A DNA stretch of 62,000 bases from Zygnema cylindricum (lineage: Eukaryota > Streptophyta > Zygnematophyceae > Zygnematales > Zygnemataceae): assembly GCA_037447655.1 (NCBI GenBank), contig JBBHKE010000967.1, forward strand, positions 1-62,000. The letters run 5' to 3'. Shown one piece after another: positions 1 through 9,141 of this stretch (position 1 is its first letter; each line of letters opens with the position of its first letter). Below the pieces are notes generated by a model. It searched no databases, was not told where the DNA came from, and saw only the letters and a list, made by a program, of their open reading frames with translations. The position numbers and the translations under genes are program-made.

Positions 1-309
1 GTATAGTTTGTTTGATTTTGGTAATTTTATCTGTGAATATCTCACAGATCTGTTATCGAAATTACTTGTTATTTTGTGTGTGTGTTCCTTCGTTTTTTTC
101 TACATTGTTGTAGATATTTAGAGCTATTATGTCTCTTGTTTGTGAATTATCAACTATTGAAGTTGTTGTTTTTTAGAAAGGTTTTTGTGAAAGCTTATTG
201 CTTGTTTTTCCACTGAGATGACTACACCTGCATCGTCATCATCCTCAGTTCCGGCATCGTCTTCAGTTCTGCCATCGTCTTCAGTTCCGGTAGTTGTGTG
301 AGAACAACA
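1..309 (+). repeat. Copia element A, 3' part of 5' LTR
   Basis: This is the end of a long terminal repeat cut by the window start. It ends GAGAACAACA, the same end (in reverse) as the solo LTRs at 4,642-5,481 and 55,545-56,407, and shares with them the block around ATCTCACAGATCT and a GTGTGTGTGT run. The Gag start codon (218) lies 92 bases before the LTR end, so the last 92 bases of the LTR are coding (a Ser-rich leader starting MTTPASSSSS). The left end of the LTR is outside the window. Confidence 0.7.
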
Positions 310-1641
310 AGTAACGGGCCCGCCTTCACGAATTCCGGTTTTTGATGGGAGGAATATTTGTATTGGGCATATCTTACAAGTCTTATTTTTTATAAGTGAA
401 GCTTTTTAATGTTATTTATGGATCTCTGGCAGAAACAGATCCGAATTATGATAAAAATAATGAGCAAGCTCTTCATTTAATAAAGTGAATAATTTCTAAG
501 GTGCTGCATATGTCATACATTCACGGTACTAAAGCATCACAAATTTGGGATGCTTTGAAAAAGACACATTTTAGAGCTAATGCACAGCATGAGATTATAA
601 TTGCTAGGCAGATCTGGGAATATAAATATATAGGCGGAAGCATGGTGGAATGTTTTGATAAATTCAGAATTTTGATAGTCGAGAATGCATGCTCACAAAG
701 GATGTTTTCCTTAATACCATCGGGCTATGATTTTAGTGAGGGGGCTTCCTAATGAGTATAAAGGAGCATTAGATGAAATGAAAAAACTAGATAAGCCTAA
801 CCGAAATCTACCTATAGCTATAAAGTATGTGTTAGAGGAAGAAGCCACTCAGCTAGCGTTTGTTTTTGGAAAGCCAGCAAAAACTTAAAATGCTCAGTTT
901 CTAAGAGATATCAGATTTCAAGGAAATCAGTCTTTTTAGCAGTATGAAGTGTCTACTGCTATAATAATGGTCATCCGTTAGATCTTGCCCATTGTATATA
1001 AAAGCGTGTGAAACAAATTCTTATCGCAAAGGATGGAATATGAAGAGAGCTCTATTTACACCGAAGCTCTGATCAAAATATTTTTAGCGGAAGAAGAGGA
1101 ACCCCTGAAAGAAATGGAGACGGAAAAATCTGAGGTTCATAGTTTTCCTAAAATTGATGACACCGAGTTCTTTGCACTTGCCAAGATGGTGGAGGGCGAG
1201 AAAGATCTCGGGTGGATTTTGGACTTTGGAAGTTCCTCGCACATGTTTTGGAACAAGTCATATTTTAAGGATATGACACCTCTCCTTACTCGTAATATCT
1301 TTTATGCATGCGGTGCCACGGTTGATGCCAATGCTAAGGGTAGCATGGATTTGAATTGTGAGATAGATGACAAAGCTTTAAAAAGAACTTTGCGTGATGT
1401 TTTATATGTGCCAAAACTTAAGAAAAAAATTTTTTCTACTTCGGTTGCAAAAGGTAAAAGATTTGACATTGTGCAAAGAAAAAAGAAGAAGATAGTAAGG
1501 ATGGGAGAGTAGCCTTATTCGGAACTTGAGGCCCAAACATATTGTATCGGATGGACTTGGTTAATAAAGCTGATTTTGTATACTTTAGTATCCTTTATGA
1601 GAATGTTTTGTGGCATCTAAGACTTGGGCATGTGCACAATG
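218..1641 (+). pseudogene. gag-pol: Copia A gag-protease-pre-integrase remnant
   Basis: This is a broken Ty1/copia polyprotein. It starts in the LTR with MTTPASSSSS, has an in-frame stop just before the LTR end, and continues with GPPSRIPVFDG, which matches Gag of elements C and E. The stretch 501-752 resembles the alpha-helical Gag core (KASQIWDALKKTHF). The stretch 1,033-1,512 holds the protease region, where GWILDFGSSSHM aligns with GWIVDSG of element E, so the active-site motif reads DFG in place of DSG. LWHLRLGHVHN at about 1,609-1,641 is the start of the integrase zinc-binding region. The copy stops abruptly at 1,641 where reverse element D begins. Several stops and frameshifts rule out function. 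The family assignment is strong and the internal boundaries are approximate. Confidence 0.7.
310..324 (+). other. Diverged primer-binding site of copia A
   Basis: The 15 bases directly after the LTR, AGTAACGGGCCCGCC, stand where elements C and E have GGTTATGGGCCCACC, and differ from it at four positions. They are read through as part of Gag (V-T-G-P-P). The function as a tRNA primer site is inferred from position and from the better copies in C and E. Confidence 0.5.
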
Positions 1642-2588
1642 TGTAATTCTGTGACCTCTACTGGCCCACAGAATGTCCACCTTATATGAAGCCTATATGA
1701 TAATAGTTGCCTCTTTGACTTTCGTACCAAATAAAATCCACCTCAAATAAGAGTTTTGATCAACCTCACCCCTATGAAGGCCCGAATCCCTTGAGTCAGA
1801 CGCAAAAATAATTTCTGTATTTGCTCCCATGAGTAGTAAGTAATGGTATGCCAAAGATGGCCTATAAATACAAAAGGTCACTCAGAGAGAGGCGCCTCAA
1901 AAATTGTCCAATTCTTAAATCCCTCTCTGAAACCCCTACTACAACTATATCTAACTAATCATAATACTGTAAAGTACAAAAAGGTATATATGCCGCTTAC
2001 TTATTGTACGGCCATGGTACGGTATGGCCGTCTGGGTGACTCTTATTAGTTTCTTAGTTGTGGTTGCTGTCCGTGTAATGTCTGCCATCCACTCAAGCTG
2101 TGACAAGTGTCATCCTCTAACATTAGCTCACAAACCGCCAAATGACCACTCCGGTGAATCGGCTCCACTATGAGTCGTCTGATTTGAGGTTGACATCTAG
2201 TTTCGTCGTTGAAATAAATTGTCGTTTGGTGTATTTTGTGCTGTCCGGTTCGTTTTAGTGATGGTTCCATTCCGTGATCCGTTAAATGGAATATGTCTAG
2301 TAGTACAGTATTAAATAGAGATCACACCCCATGTAGGTAACACTTCATCAAGACCTAACGGATAAGACGGATAGCTACGCTGTACGTCAGTCACCTTGTA
2401 GGACCTAGGATCAATTTCTGGCTTGTCCGCCTATCTTTTGCAAGGGACTGTGCCTCACGTTCCTTTAGTCTGTCTGCCTAAGGTACCCATAGCTATCTTT
2501 TAGTCCTCATTGACTACGACATGTATGAGGACCATAGTAACACCACAGACTGATAAAGAGATAGAATTATAAAATACCTTTTTGAACA
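1642..2588 (-). mobile_element. 3' LTR of reverse copia element D
   Basis: Read on the minus strand, this 947-bp unit starts TGTTCAAAAAGG at 2,588 and ends CACAGAATTACA at 1,642, so it has TG...CA ends. A purine-rich tract and a pol 3' remnant lie just outside its start, which makes it the 3' LTR. It shares short blocks with the LTR of element B, such as the ending ATTACA and AAAGTACAAAAAGGTA on the plus strand. The Gag ATG expected about 20 bases before the LTR end is destroyed here. Short ORFs inside it are not credible genes. Confidence 0.65.
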
Positions 2589-2892
2589 CTGCCGTTATTT
2601 TCTAATCAATCTTTTCTTCAACCCAAACTTCTCCCTACAAAACACCAATTTACGAGAATGCACCGGTTTGGTCATCATATCTGCTACCATCTCCCTATCC
2701 AGTGTATATCCCAAACTAATAATTTTATTCTCAACCTTTTCTCTAACAAAGCTCAATCTGATATCCATGTGCTATGCTTAAAGCTGATGTTTTCGGTTTG
2801 CTGCAATTAAAATTGTAGCTTTATTATCATATTATTTTTTTTGCAATTCATTCTTCATATAACCAAGTTCTTGAAGTAATGATTTTTGTAGA
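2589..2892 (-). pseudogene. pol: Copia D pol 3' end and polypurine tract
   Basis: On the minus strand this matches the last part of copia RNase H in elements B and E (the region of FKAKHMDIRLSFVREKVENK). It then runs through a GA-rich end (AAAATAACGGCAG) into the LTR of element D, with the same order and spacing as in element E at 16,600-16,823. The frame is broken. The upstream part is missing, and the join at about 2,893 leads into a fragment of another LTR in the opposite orientation. Confidence 0.6.
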
Positions 2893-2904
2893 AATAAGTT
2901 ATTT

Positions 2905-3060
2905 TGTTTTAGGTTATTTTCTACGTTAGAATTTATAAAAATAAAAAGACAGAAAGCAAGTTGAGGCAGACCTGTCTCCAACTCCTCTCTTTGGTCCCCA
3001 CACTTGCCGTAGTCACTAAAGACCTGAGAGGGAGTTTGAGCCATGGCAGCCTAAGCAAAC
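2905..3060 (+). repeat. LTR head fragment, plus orientation
   Basis: From TGTTTTAGGTT onward this resembles the first 150 bases of the LTR of element C (TATTTTCTA, AGGCAG, CCTCTAACTCC-like, CACACTTG, TAGTCA, GAGCCATGG, GCCTAAGC). It stops at the edge of the element B LTR. It is probably the remainder of an older copia insertion that B landed in. Confidence 0.5.
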
Positions 3061-3303
3061 TGTAATTTGTGTCCCCCATTGAGCTACAGAATTCACGAAG
3101 CCTCTAGATTGTTTTTGACTAACCCTTCTTCAGCTATGATCACAGATACCTAAGTATGCAAACAAGCAATCTGACTGCACCCTTGTGCAGTCTGGACTCC
3201 CTTGAGTTCGCAGCAAAAGATATCACTGTCACGCCCAACTAGGAGATTAATTCTCAAGTGGCAAAGATGCCAAAACATATGCAAGCTCATTGGGAGAGAG
3301 GCG
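3061..3303 (-). mobile_element. Element B 3' LTR, distal part
   Basis: This is the end portion of a minus-strand LTR that finishes ATGGGGGACACAAATTACA at 3,061. The ATG-containing end corresponds to the Gag start of related LTRs. It is separated from its other half (8,374-9,141) by the insertion of element C. Taken together the halves give an LTR of about 1.0 kb. Confidence 0.65.
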
Positions 3304-4490
3304 TGTTGATATTTGAGTATTTTCTAGGTCTTTATTAGGATAGAAAAAGCGCAGAGGCAGTCTGCCTCTAACTCCCTTCTCTAAGCCCCCACACTTGTTG
3401 TAGTCATTAGAGGCTGGAAAGGGAGATAGAGCCATGGTTGCCTAAGCTCTCGAAAGAGACAGGTATAGATAAATGGTAGGTTTACTAAAATGGATATTGA
3501 CGGATCCTGGATTTGATCCTAGAACCTACCGTCCGTCAAGATTCCGATAGCCGATAGCTTTGTCCGTTAAGCCTAGGACTAGTGCTAGTACATATGGGGT
3601 TTGATATGAATTTAAATAGTTAGAAGTAGACTAGTTCATTTGACGGGAAATATAAACGTTTTGCATAGTTACAGTTATAAATAGTACAGAGTGCGGTTTT
3701 ATGTATTGTATGAAAGGGATATCGTGCATTTGTTTCAAATACGAAACATATACCGAGCGACTATATTCAACGGCTAAGATTATAGTTGGATTTGATCGGA
3801 CGTCCACGATTGGCGCCACGATCGCGGGACATGTACTTTTGGCATTTTACGGCCATCGCCACGTCAAGTGACACGTGGCACGTCAACATTGGATTGCAGC
3901 GACTCCGAAGATTACGGGAACAAATAGGGATATGACGTGTGTCGACATTTTGGCCATATCTTACGATAGACGTACAGAAAGTACACCAGACCGTGTACCT
4001 TTCTCTACGGTACAGTAAAGTGATTGGTGTCGTACGTCAATAGATAGGGTCTTAGAGAGAGAATAGGACTTATAACTTCTTGGGTAGGTAGTCGCCTCTC
4101 CCAGAGAGCATCTTGTATAAAAGGCAAACTTTGGCCAGCCATAAGAATCAATTTACTTGACCATTCTCACTAATTCTTTTTGCTGCGGACTCACGAGAGT
4201 CCACTCTACACAACGATGTATTCGGTCAGAGATTTTGTCTTCCAAGGTGGCTGCATTTCTAAAGGAAAGTCAAAGTGGGTGAAGGTGTCCAAAACTCATA
4301 TTGCAACTTTGCATTCTGTGGTAGAACTTAGCACACAGAAAGTCTTATTTCACAGGGGTGAAGCTATAATGGGGTTTTGATTGTTAAGGGGTCAATCATT
4401 TGGGTTTATATCAAGTTGGAGTCGGCACTATCTAGATTAGCTTCTTTTGGATCTGCAATTTTTGTGGGCGATGGAGCACACAGAGTTTCA
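3304..4490 (+). repeat. 5' LTR of copia C
   Basis: The 1,187-bp repeat begins TGTTGATATTTGAG and ends CACAGAGTTTCA. It holds the promoter of the element (TATAAAA at 4,116). The Gag start codon is at 4,471, twenty bases before the LTR end, giving the peptide MEHTEFQ across the LTR edge. Confidence 0.85.
4116..4122 (+). promoter_or_regulatory. TATA box of copia C 5' LTR
   Basis: TATAAAA is followed by GGCAAACTTTGGCC. The same TATAAAAGG occurs at the equivalent place in the 3' LTR (8,000-8,006). Its position, about 370 bases before the LTR end, suits an LTR promoter at the U3/R border. In element E the equivalent site reads TACAAAAGG (12,242). Confidence 0.5.
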
Positions 4491-4505
4491 GGTTATGGGC
4501 CCACC
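4491..4505 (+). other. Primer-binding site of copia C (half-tRNA iMet)
   Basis: GGTTATGGGCCCACC starts at the base after the LTR. Its reverse complement, GGTGGGCCCATAACC, is the anticodon arm of plant initiator tRNA-Met as I know it. Drosophila copia is known to prime with a 5' half of that tRNA. The site is also coding: Gag reads V-M-G-P-P through it. Confidence 0.75.
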
Positions 4506-4641
4506 ATCTAGGGTGCGTATGTTCGATTGAACATACTTCACTTATTGGGAGTTTCCTATGGAGGGATTGCTTTTCGAAAAGCACTTATAGGGAACTGTTT
4601 TAGGACGAGTGAGGTGTCCACCACCGAGCTTTGGAGGAAAT

Positions 4642-5481
4642 TGTTGTTCTGAGACAATTGCTGGTACTGAAGATGAAGAAGATGCAACAGTACTCATTGT
4701 AGATTAAATCAAGAGAGGAAGCTTCCACAAAGACCGATGGCTGAACCGCAACTTTGACAGAATATTACTTTCAGTTTAGGAACCCAATGGTTCTAACTTA
4801 ATACAACATCGTAGATAACATACAAAAAAACACACACACAAAATTTCATTCAATTTCGCTGAGAGATCTGTGAGATATGCAGAAATGAAATTTCATAAAA
4901 CTGAGTGTACAGTATTGATATCATTTGTTCCTAATGAATCAAATTCCCTAAGTCCTACTTCTATACACCGAAACTCCACTAAGCTGTACGGAGGCATTCC
5001 AGCCTTACATCTAACATTCTAACACAACAAATACTGTGAGTATACCTGTGTACTAAAGGTATGTCATAAACCACATTCTCAACACTAAACAACTAATTCA
5101 CTACAGACAATTCTGTTCTTCCAAATATTTACACCGAAGTTCAGACAACGTAAAGTGATAGTGATCTAGTCACGCCTCGTCAGTATTTGTTGGCGGCGGC
5201 TGTCAGCCGTCCGATTAGAGGATTTGGCACCGTGGAACTGACTTCACGAATTCCAGTGGTCCTACCGAATTTCCGTATGTCCACGAGGACATACTCACGC
5301 ATTTCTCTCAAGTGACGACGCATGTCCCAAGTGTGAATGAACCGTGAACTCCAAACTTCACAGTCACACTAATTTTGGTAAGTATTGAACCGAACTCAAC
5401 CAAAAATAACTTAAGTATTGAACAACTCTCACTCCCTCACAGCTGAGGCATAGAGAGGACCAAAGCTTTCTAAAAACAACA
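4642..5481 (-). mobile_element. Solo LTR S1 inside copia C
   Basis: This is an 840-bp unit that reads on the minus strand from TGTTGTTTTTAGAAAG to CTCAGAACAACA. It is flanked by a perfect 5-bp target duplication, GAAAT (4,637-4,641 and 5,482-5,486). It belongs to the same family as the solo LTR at 55,545-56,407. An ATG at 4,697 opens 18 codons (M-S-T-V-A-S-S...) that run to the LTR edge, the same layout as in element A. No internal region is present, so it arose by recombination between two LTRs. Confidence 0.9.
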
Positions 5482-6025
5482 GAAATTACTACAGAGATTC
5501 ATCTAGGGCTTCCCAAAAAACCAACCGTATTTCATATGTAACGGAAGGTGAAGGGAAAAATATTACCATGGAAGGGGAAAAGGGGAGAAGGATAAAGGGA
5601 CACCTAAAATGAGGGGAGCTAGGCTCTCCGCTACAGTTCCACTAAGAGGGGTTATAAGTAAAACTGAAGAAAATGATAGTAAAATTTGGGAGTATAAAAA
5701 CACTATAGCAAAACATCTCATACTTAGAAATGTGTCTAAGTCCATAGCTATCACTCTTTTGAATCTAACCAAGTCTTCCGAAATTTGGAAAACACTAAGT
5801 CATATTTGTAAGAGTGAGATTATTCAGATGCAACAGTTAGTAAAACACGAAATAGAGGCCTATGTTTATAAAGCCGGTAACATGATATTGTTTTGCAATG
5901 ATATTGCTGCGTTATATGTTGAGCTTACGAGTGCGGGATATGTAGAATCTGAGGAGAGAAAGATTAATACACTACTTATGAAAATCCCAGATGAGTACGA
6001 AAACACCATTTGTCGTATGTAGGCA

Positions 6026-7162
6026 ATGGATGGCTCCTCATGGACTTGGAGCTTTACCATGGGGATAATTCTTGTGAGGGAAAGCACTTTGGAGCTTCGT
6101 AAGGGAAGGGACAGGGTCAATGCATTTTCAGCTGGTGGTGATTGGCGGAAGCGTGATGAGAGGAACGGTGGTGACGAGCGGAAGCGTGATGAGAGGAAGA
6201 AAGACAAAGGTAAACCTTATCGGAACTTTCGTGGAAAGAGAGGGAGAGGAAAAGAACGAGGAGCTTTGAAAACGGGGGTTTGCTTCTTTTGTAGGGAACC
6301 GGGTCATTATATAGAGAAATGCCCTTGTTTAGAGGAACTTAGAAGTTGGAATGTGGATGAGGAGGAAGAAAGGGAAGAGGAGAAAGAGGATGAAGATTTT
6401 TTTGAGCTTCTTCACATTGGTAGAATGGAGAAGAGAGAAAAATACATAGAAATTCCAAGAAAGCAACAGTGTGCTTTTGGAGGTATAAGGGAAGTGAAGA
6501 GAAAGGAGGTATTTAAGGGAGTTAGAAATAATGAGGGTAATCTTATAGATATTTTGGAAACAGAAAACTGGTCGGAAAGGGAGACTTCAACAAATTCCGA
6601 AGATAGGGGAGAAGAGGAATATTTGATTAATAGTTTAGGGGAGGAGAAATATTTATTGGGAATCAAATTAGTAAGTGATAGTGGAAAGAATTCCATAAGA
6701 GAGAGTGAGGAAAGTTTTGAAAGTGGGATGGTTATCATGGATAGAAATATGAGTTCGGAAGATGTAGATTTTATGAAGAACCTAGTGGGGACTCTTGATT
6801 TAAAGATAAACTTCGGGGGTAATGGTTTTTACATCGCTAATGGGAGTGATGTCATCTATGAAGGTGTAGTCGTAAAAGGGTTAGCATCTGGGTGTGTGTT
6901 GAAGATTGGAGATGGGGTTGGCTCGTTGAATTGCAAGAGAGAAATCGGATTTTGTGTGGATGGAAAAGATATGAGGTGGATAATATCTTTGCTCAGATTT
7001 ATGAAAAGTGAGATGCTAAATAAAATGTATGATAAGCAAGATGGAATGTTTACTTCAGCTCCTTTAATGGACCTTTTTAAATATGAGTGTGTTATCTTAA
7101 AGTTTTATGAAAAGAAAAGGAAAAGTAAAAAAAAAGGGGAAGGGAATGTTTGTAAGAAATGA
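6026..7162 (+). CDS. Copia C gag zinc-knuckle/pol-remnant ORF, 378 codons
   Basis: This is an open frame in phase with the gag stretch before it (5,609-6,022), from which one TAG separates it. A basic segment (RKRDERKKDKGKPYRNFRGK) leads to a CCHC knuckle, CFFCREPGHYIEKC (6,281-6,322), and an acidic run rich in Glu. IPRKQQCAFGGI matches the site just before the protease of element E (IPRRQKCAYGGL), but protease and integrase are absent. What follows aligns loosely with late RT (GEEKYLLGI; SSEDVDFMKNL against SPDEQKFMQTI) and RNase H (SDVIYEG...ASGCVLKIGDG against SDASYGD...TSGYVLYVGDG). The YxDD motif and the RNase H Glu and Asn-Gln motifs are missing. The frame stays open despite strong divergence and ends just before the purine tract. 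It could be a Gag-like helper protein or a chance survivor. The start codon given is nominal. Confidence 0.6.
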   Translation: MDGSSWTWSFTMGIILVRESTLELRKGRDRVNAFSAGGDWRKRDERNGGDERKRDERKKDKGKPYRNFRGKRGRGKERGALKTGVCFFCREPGHYIEKCPCLEELRSWNVDEEEEREEEKEDEDFFELLHIGRMEKREKYIEIPRKQQCAFGGIREVKRKEVFKGVRNNEGNLIDILETENWSERETSTNSEDRGEEEYLINSLGEEKYLLGIKLVSDSGKNSIRESEESFESGMVIMDRNMSSEDVDFMKNLVGTLDLKINFGGNGFYIANGSDVIYEGVVVKGLASGCVLKIGDGVGSLNCKREIGFCVDGKDMRWIISLLRFMKSEMLNKMYDKQDGMFTSAPLMDLFKYECVILKFYEKKRKSKKKGEGNVCKK

Positions 7163-7174
7163 AAGGAAGTAGAC

Positions 7175-7190
7175 AACAAAATAAGAGGAG
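7175..7190 (+). other. Polypurine tract of copia C
   Basis: ACAAAATAAGAGGAG, mostly purine, abuts the TGTTGATA start of the 3' LTR. It corresponds to AAAATAAGGGGAG of element E. It is the expected primer for plus-strand DNA synthesis. Confidence 0.7.
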
Positions 7191-8373
7191 TGTTGATATT
7201 TGAGTATTTTCTAGGTCATTATTAGGATAGATAAAGCGCAGAGGTAGTTTGCCTCCAACTCCCTTCTCCAAGCCCCCACACTTGTAGTCACTGAAGGCTG
7301 GAAAGGGAGCCAAAGCCATGGTTGCCTAAGCTCTCTAAAGAAACAGGTATAGATAAATGGTAGGTTTACTAAAATGGATATTGATGGATCCTAGATTTGA
7401 TCGTGGAACCAACCGTCCGTCAAGATTCCGATAACCGGTAGCTTTGTCCATTAAGCCTAGAACTAGTGCTAGTACATATGGGGTTTGATATCTATTTAAA
7501 TAGTTAGAAGTAGACTGGTTCATTTAACGGGAAATATAAACGTAGTGCATATTTTCAGTTATAGATAGTACAGAGTACGGTTTTATGTATTGTATGAAAT
7601 GGATATTGCGGATTTGTTTGGCACACGAAACAAATACCGCGTGGCTATTTTCAACGGCTAAAATTATAGGAGGATTTAATCGGACGACCACGATAGGCGC
7701 CGCAATCGCGGGATATATACTTTTGGCGTTTTACGGCCATCTCCATGTCAAGTGACACGTGGCACGTCAACATTCGATTGCGGCGACTCCGAAGATTACA
7801 CGAACAAATAGGGATATGACAAGTGTCGACATTTTGGCCATATCGTACGATGGACGTACGGAAAGTAGATCGAACCATGTACTTTTTTGTACGGTACACT
7901 AAAGTGTTTGGTATCGTACGTTAGTAGATAGGGTCTTAGAGAGAGAATAGGACTTAGAATTTCTTGGGTAGGTAGTTGCCTCTCCCAGAGAGCATCTTTT
8001 ATAAAAGGCAAACTTTGGCCAGCCATAAGAATCAATTTACTTGACCATTTTCACTCATTCTTTTTTGTACGGACTCAAAGGAGTCCACTCTACCCAGGGG
8101 TGTTGTCGGTCAGAGTTTTTGTCTGCCAGGGTGGCTGCATTTCTGAGGGAAAGTCAAAGTGGGTGAATGTGTGCAAAACTCATATTCTAACTTTGCATTC
8201 TGTGGTAGAACTGAGCACACAGAAAGTCTTATTTCACAAGGGTAAAACTAAAATGGGGTTTTGATTGTCAAGGGGTCAAACATTTGGGTTTATATCAAGT
8301 TGGAGTCGCCACTATCTAGATTAGCTTTTTTGGATATGCGATTTCTGTGGGCGATGGAGAACACAGAGTTTCA
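7191..8373 (+). repeat. 3' LTR of copia C
   Basis: This is a 1,183-bp direct repeat of 3,304-4,490, with the same start and the same ACACAGAGTTTCA end. It has scattered substitutions and small indels (for example a 3-base loss near 7,285). TATAAAA recurs at 8,000-8,006. After its end the sequence returns to the element B LTR. Confidence 0.85.
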
Positions 8374-9141
8374 AGGTGGCTACCTCCTAAATCTTATAAG
8401 TCCTAAAACCCCTCTCAAAACCCCTATCTACTAATGTACCGTCCAATCAGAGATTTGTAAAGTACAAAAAGGTACTGTGGGCGTTGAACTTTCTGTAGAG
8501 TTTGTGTATGACTCGGCCATTAAGTGGACGCCTGTCTTTTTCCGACGCGCCCTCATGCTCTCGAGAGTCCACGATTTCTATTGTTATCTTGCCACAGGAC
8601 GCCAGATCATGTTACACCCAAAAACCGCCAAAGCGCCCATTCCAAGATCTCGGCGACGATGCGCGCCTTTGGATCCAAAACGACTTTATATGCTAGCCGT
8701 TAAAAATCAATGTCCGATACATTTGTTTCCTACGGTTTCACGTTTGCACTATAATCCTATTTGTTTCTATGTTACTTATCCGTAGTTTAATAAATTGAAT
8801 TAGTAAATTTTGACATATTTAAATACTTATCATACCCCATGTACACTAACTGACTTCAACGACAGACCGGCTAAGGCTAACGGCTACGCCTCGCCTACCG
8901 GTCGAAGGTTCGAGTCCTATCGGACTCAACCTTTTTGGTAGAAGTGACTAATGTCAACACTTCTATCCTACCTAAGGTGTCAAGGCAGCCATGGCTCCAC
9001 CAGTCTCTCTCTTCTTCAGCGACTACGTCAAGTATGTGGGATAGAGAGGAGAGGTGGAGGCAGACTTCCTATGCTTTTCTTTTCTATTTCCACTAAGCTA
9101 TTGAGACCTAGAAAATACCTTATAACTCTAATAATTCAACA
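8374..9141 (-). mobile_element. Element B 3' LTR, proximal part
   Basis: On the minus strand this starts TGTTGAATTATTAGAG at 9,141, just after the purine tract TAAAGGGAG, and runs into the element C insertion at 8,374. It holds the GCCATGGCTGCC and CCTCTCTATCCC blocks typical of these LTRs. The 102-codon ORF at 8,477-8,785 on the plus strand has no recognisable feature and lies in the LTR, so I do not call it a gene. Confidence 0.65.

Larger units (their letters stand above)
4471..6022 (+). pseudogene. gag: Copia C gag, split by a solo LTR
   Basis: Gag starts in the LTR (MEHTEFQ), reads GPPSRV after the primer site, and soon meets stops. It is interrupted by the solo LTR at 4,642-5,481. It resumes as an open stretch 5,609-6,022 that aligns along its length with Gag of element E (AKHLILRNVSKSI, QLVKHEIEAYVYKAGNM, LMKIPDEYENTI). 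A TAG at 6,020-6,022, where E has a Gln (CAG) in the same region, separates it from the following ORF, which is in the same frame. The original gag therefore continued to the zinc knuckle near 6,281. Confidence 0.7.
3304..8373 (+). mobile_element. Non-autonomous Ty1/copia element C
   Basis: This is a complete insertion with two LTRs (3,304-4,490 and 7,191-8,373), a primer-binding site directly after the 5' LTR and a purine tract directly before the 3' LTR. The flanking bases AGGCG (3,299-3,303) and AGGTG (8,374-8,378) are a 5-bp target duplication with one CG-to-TG change. It is inserted in the LTR of element B. The interior (2.7 kb, of which 0.84 kb is a later solo LTR) carries gag and a collapsed remnant of pol, with no protease, integrase or RT active site, so it must rely on another element. 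The LTRs differ by several per cent by eye, more than those of element E, so C looks older. Confidence 0.85.

Noticed and set aside
8477-8785. A 102-codon plus-strand ORF
   Set aside because: It lies wholly in the element B LTR, shows no domain, and overlaps another frame of similar size.
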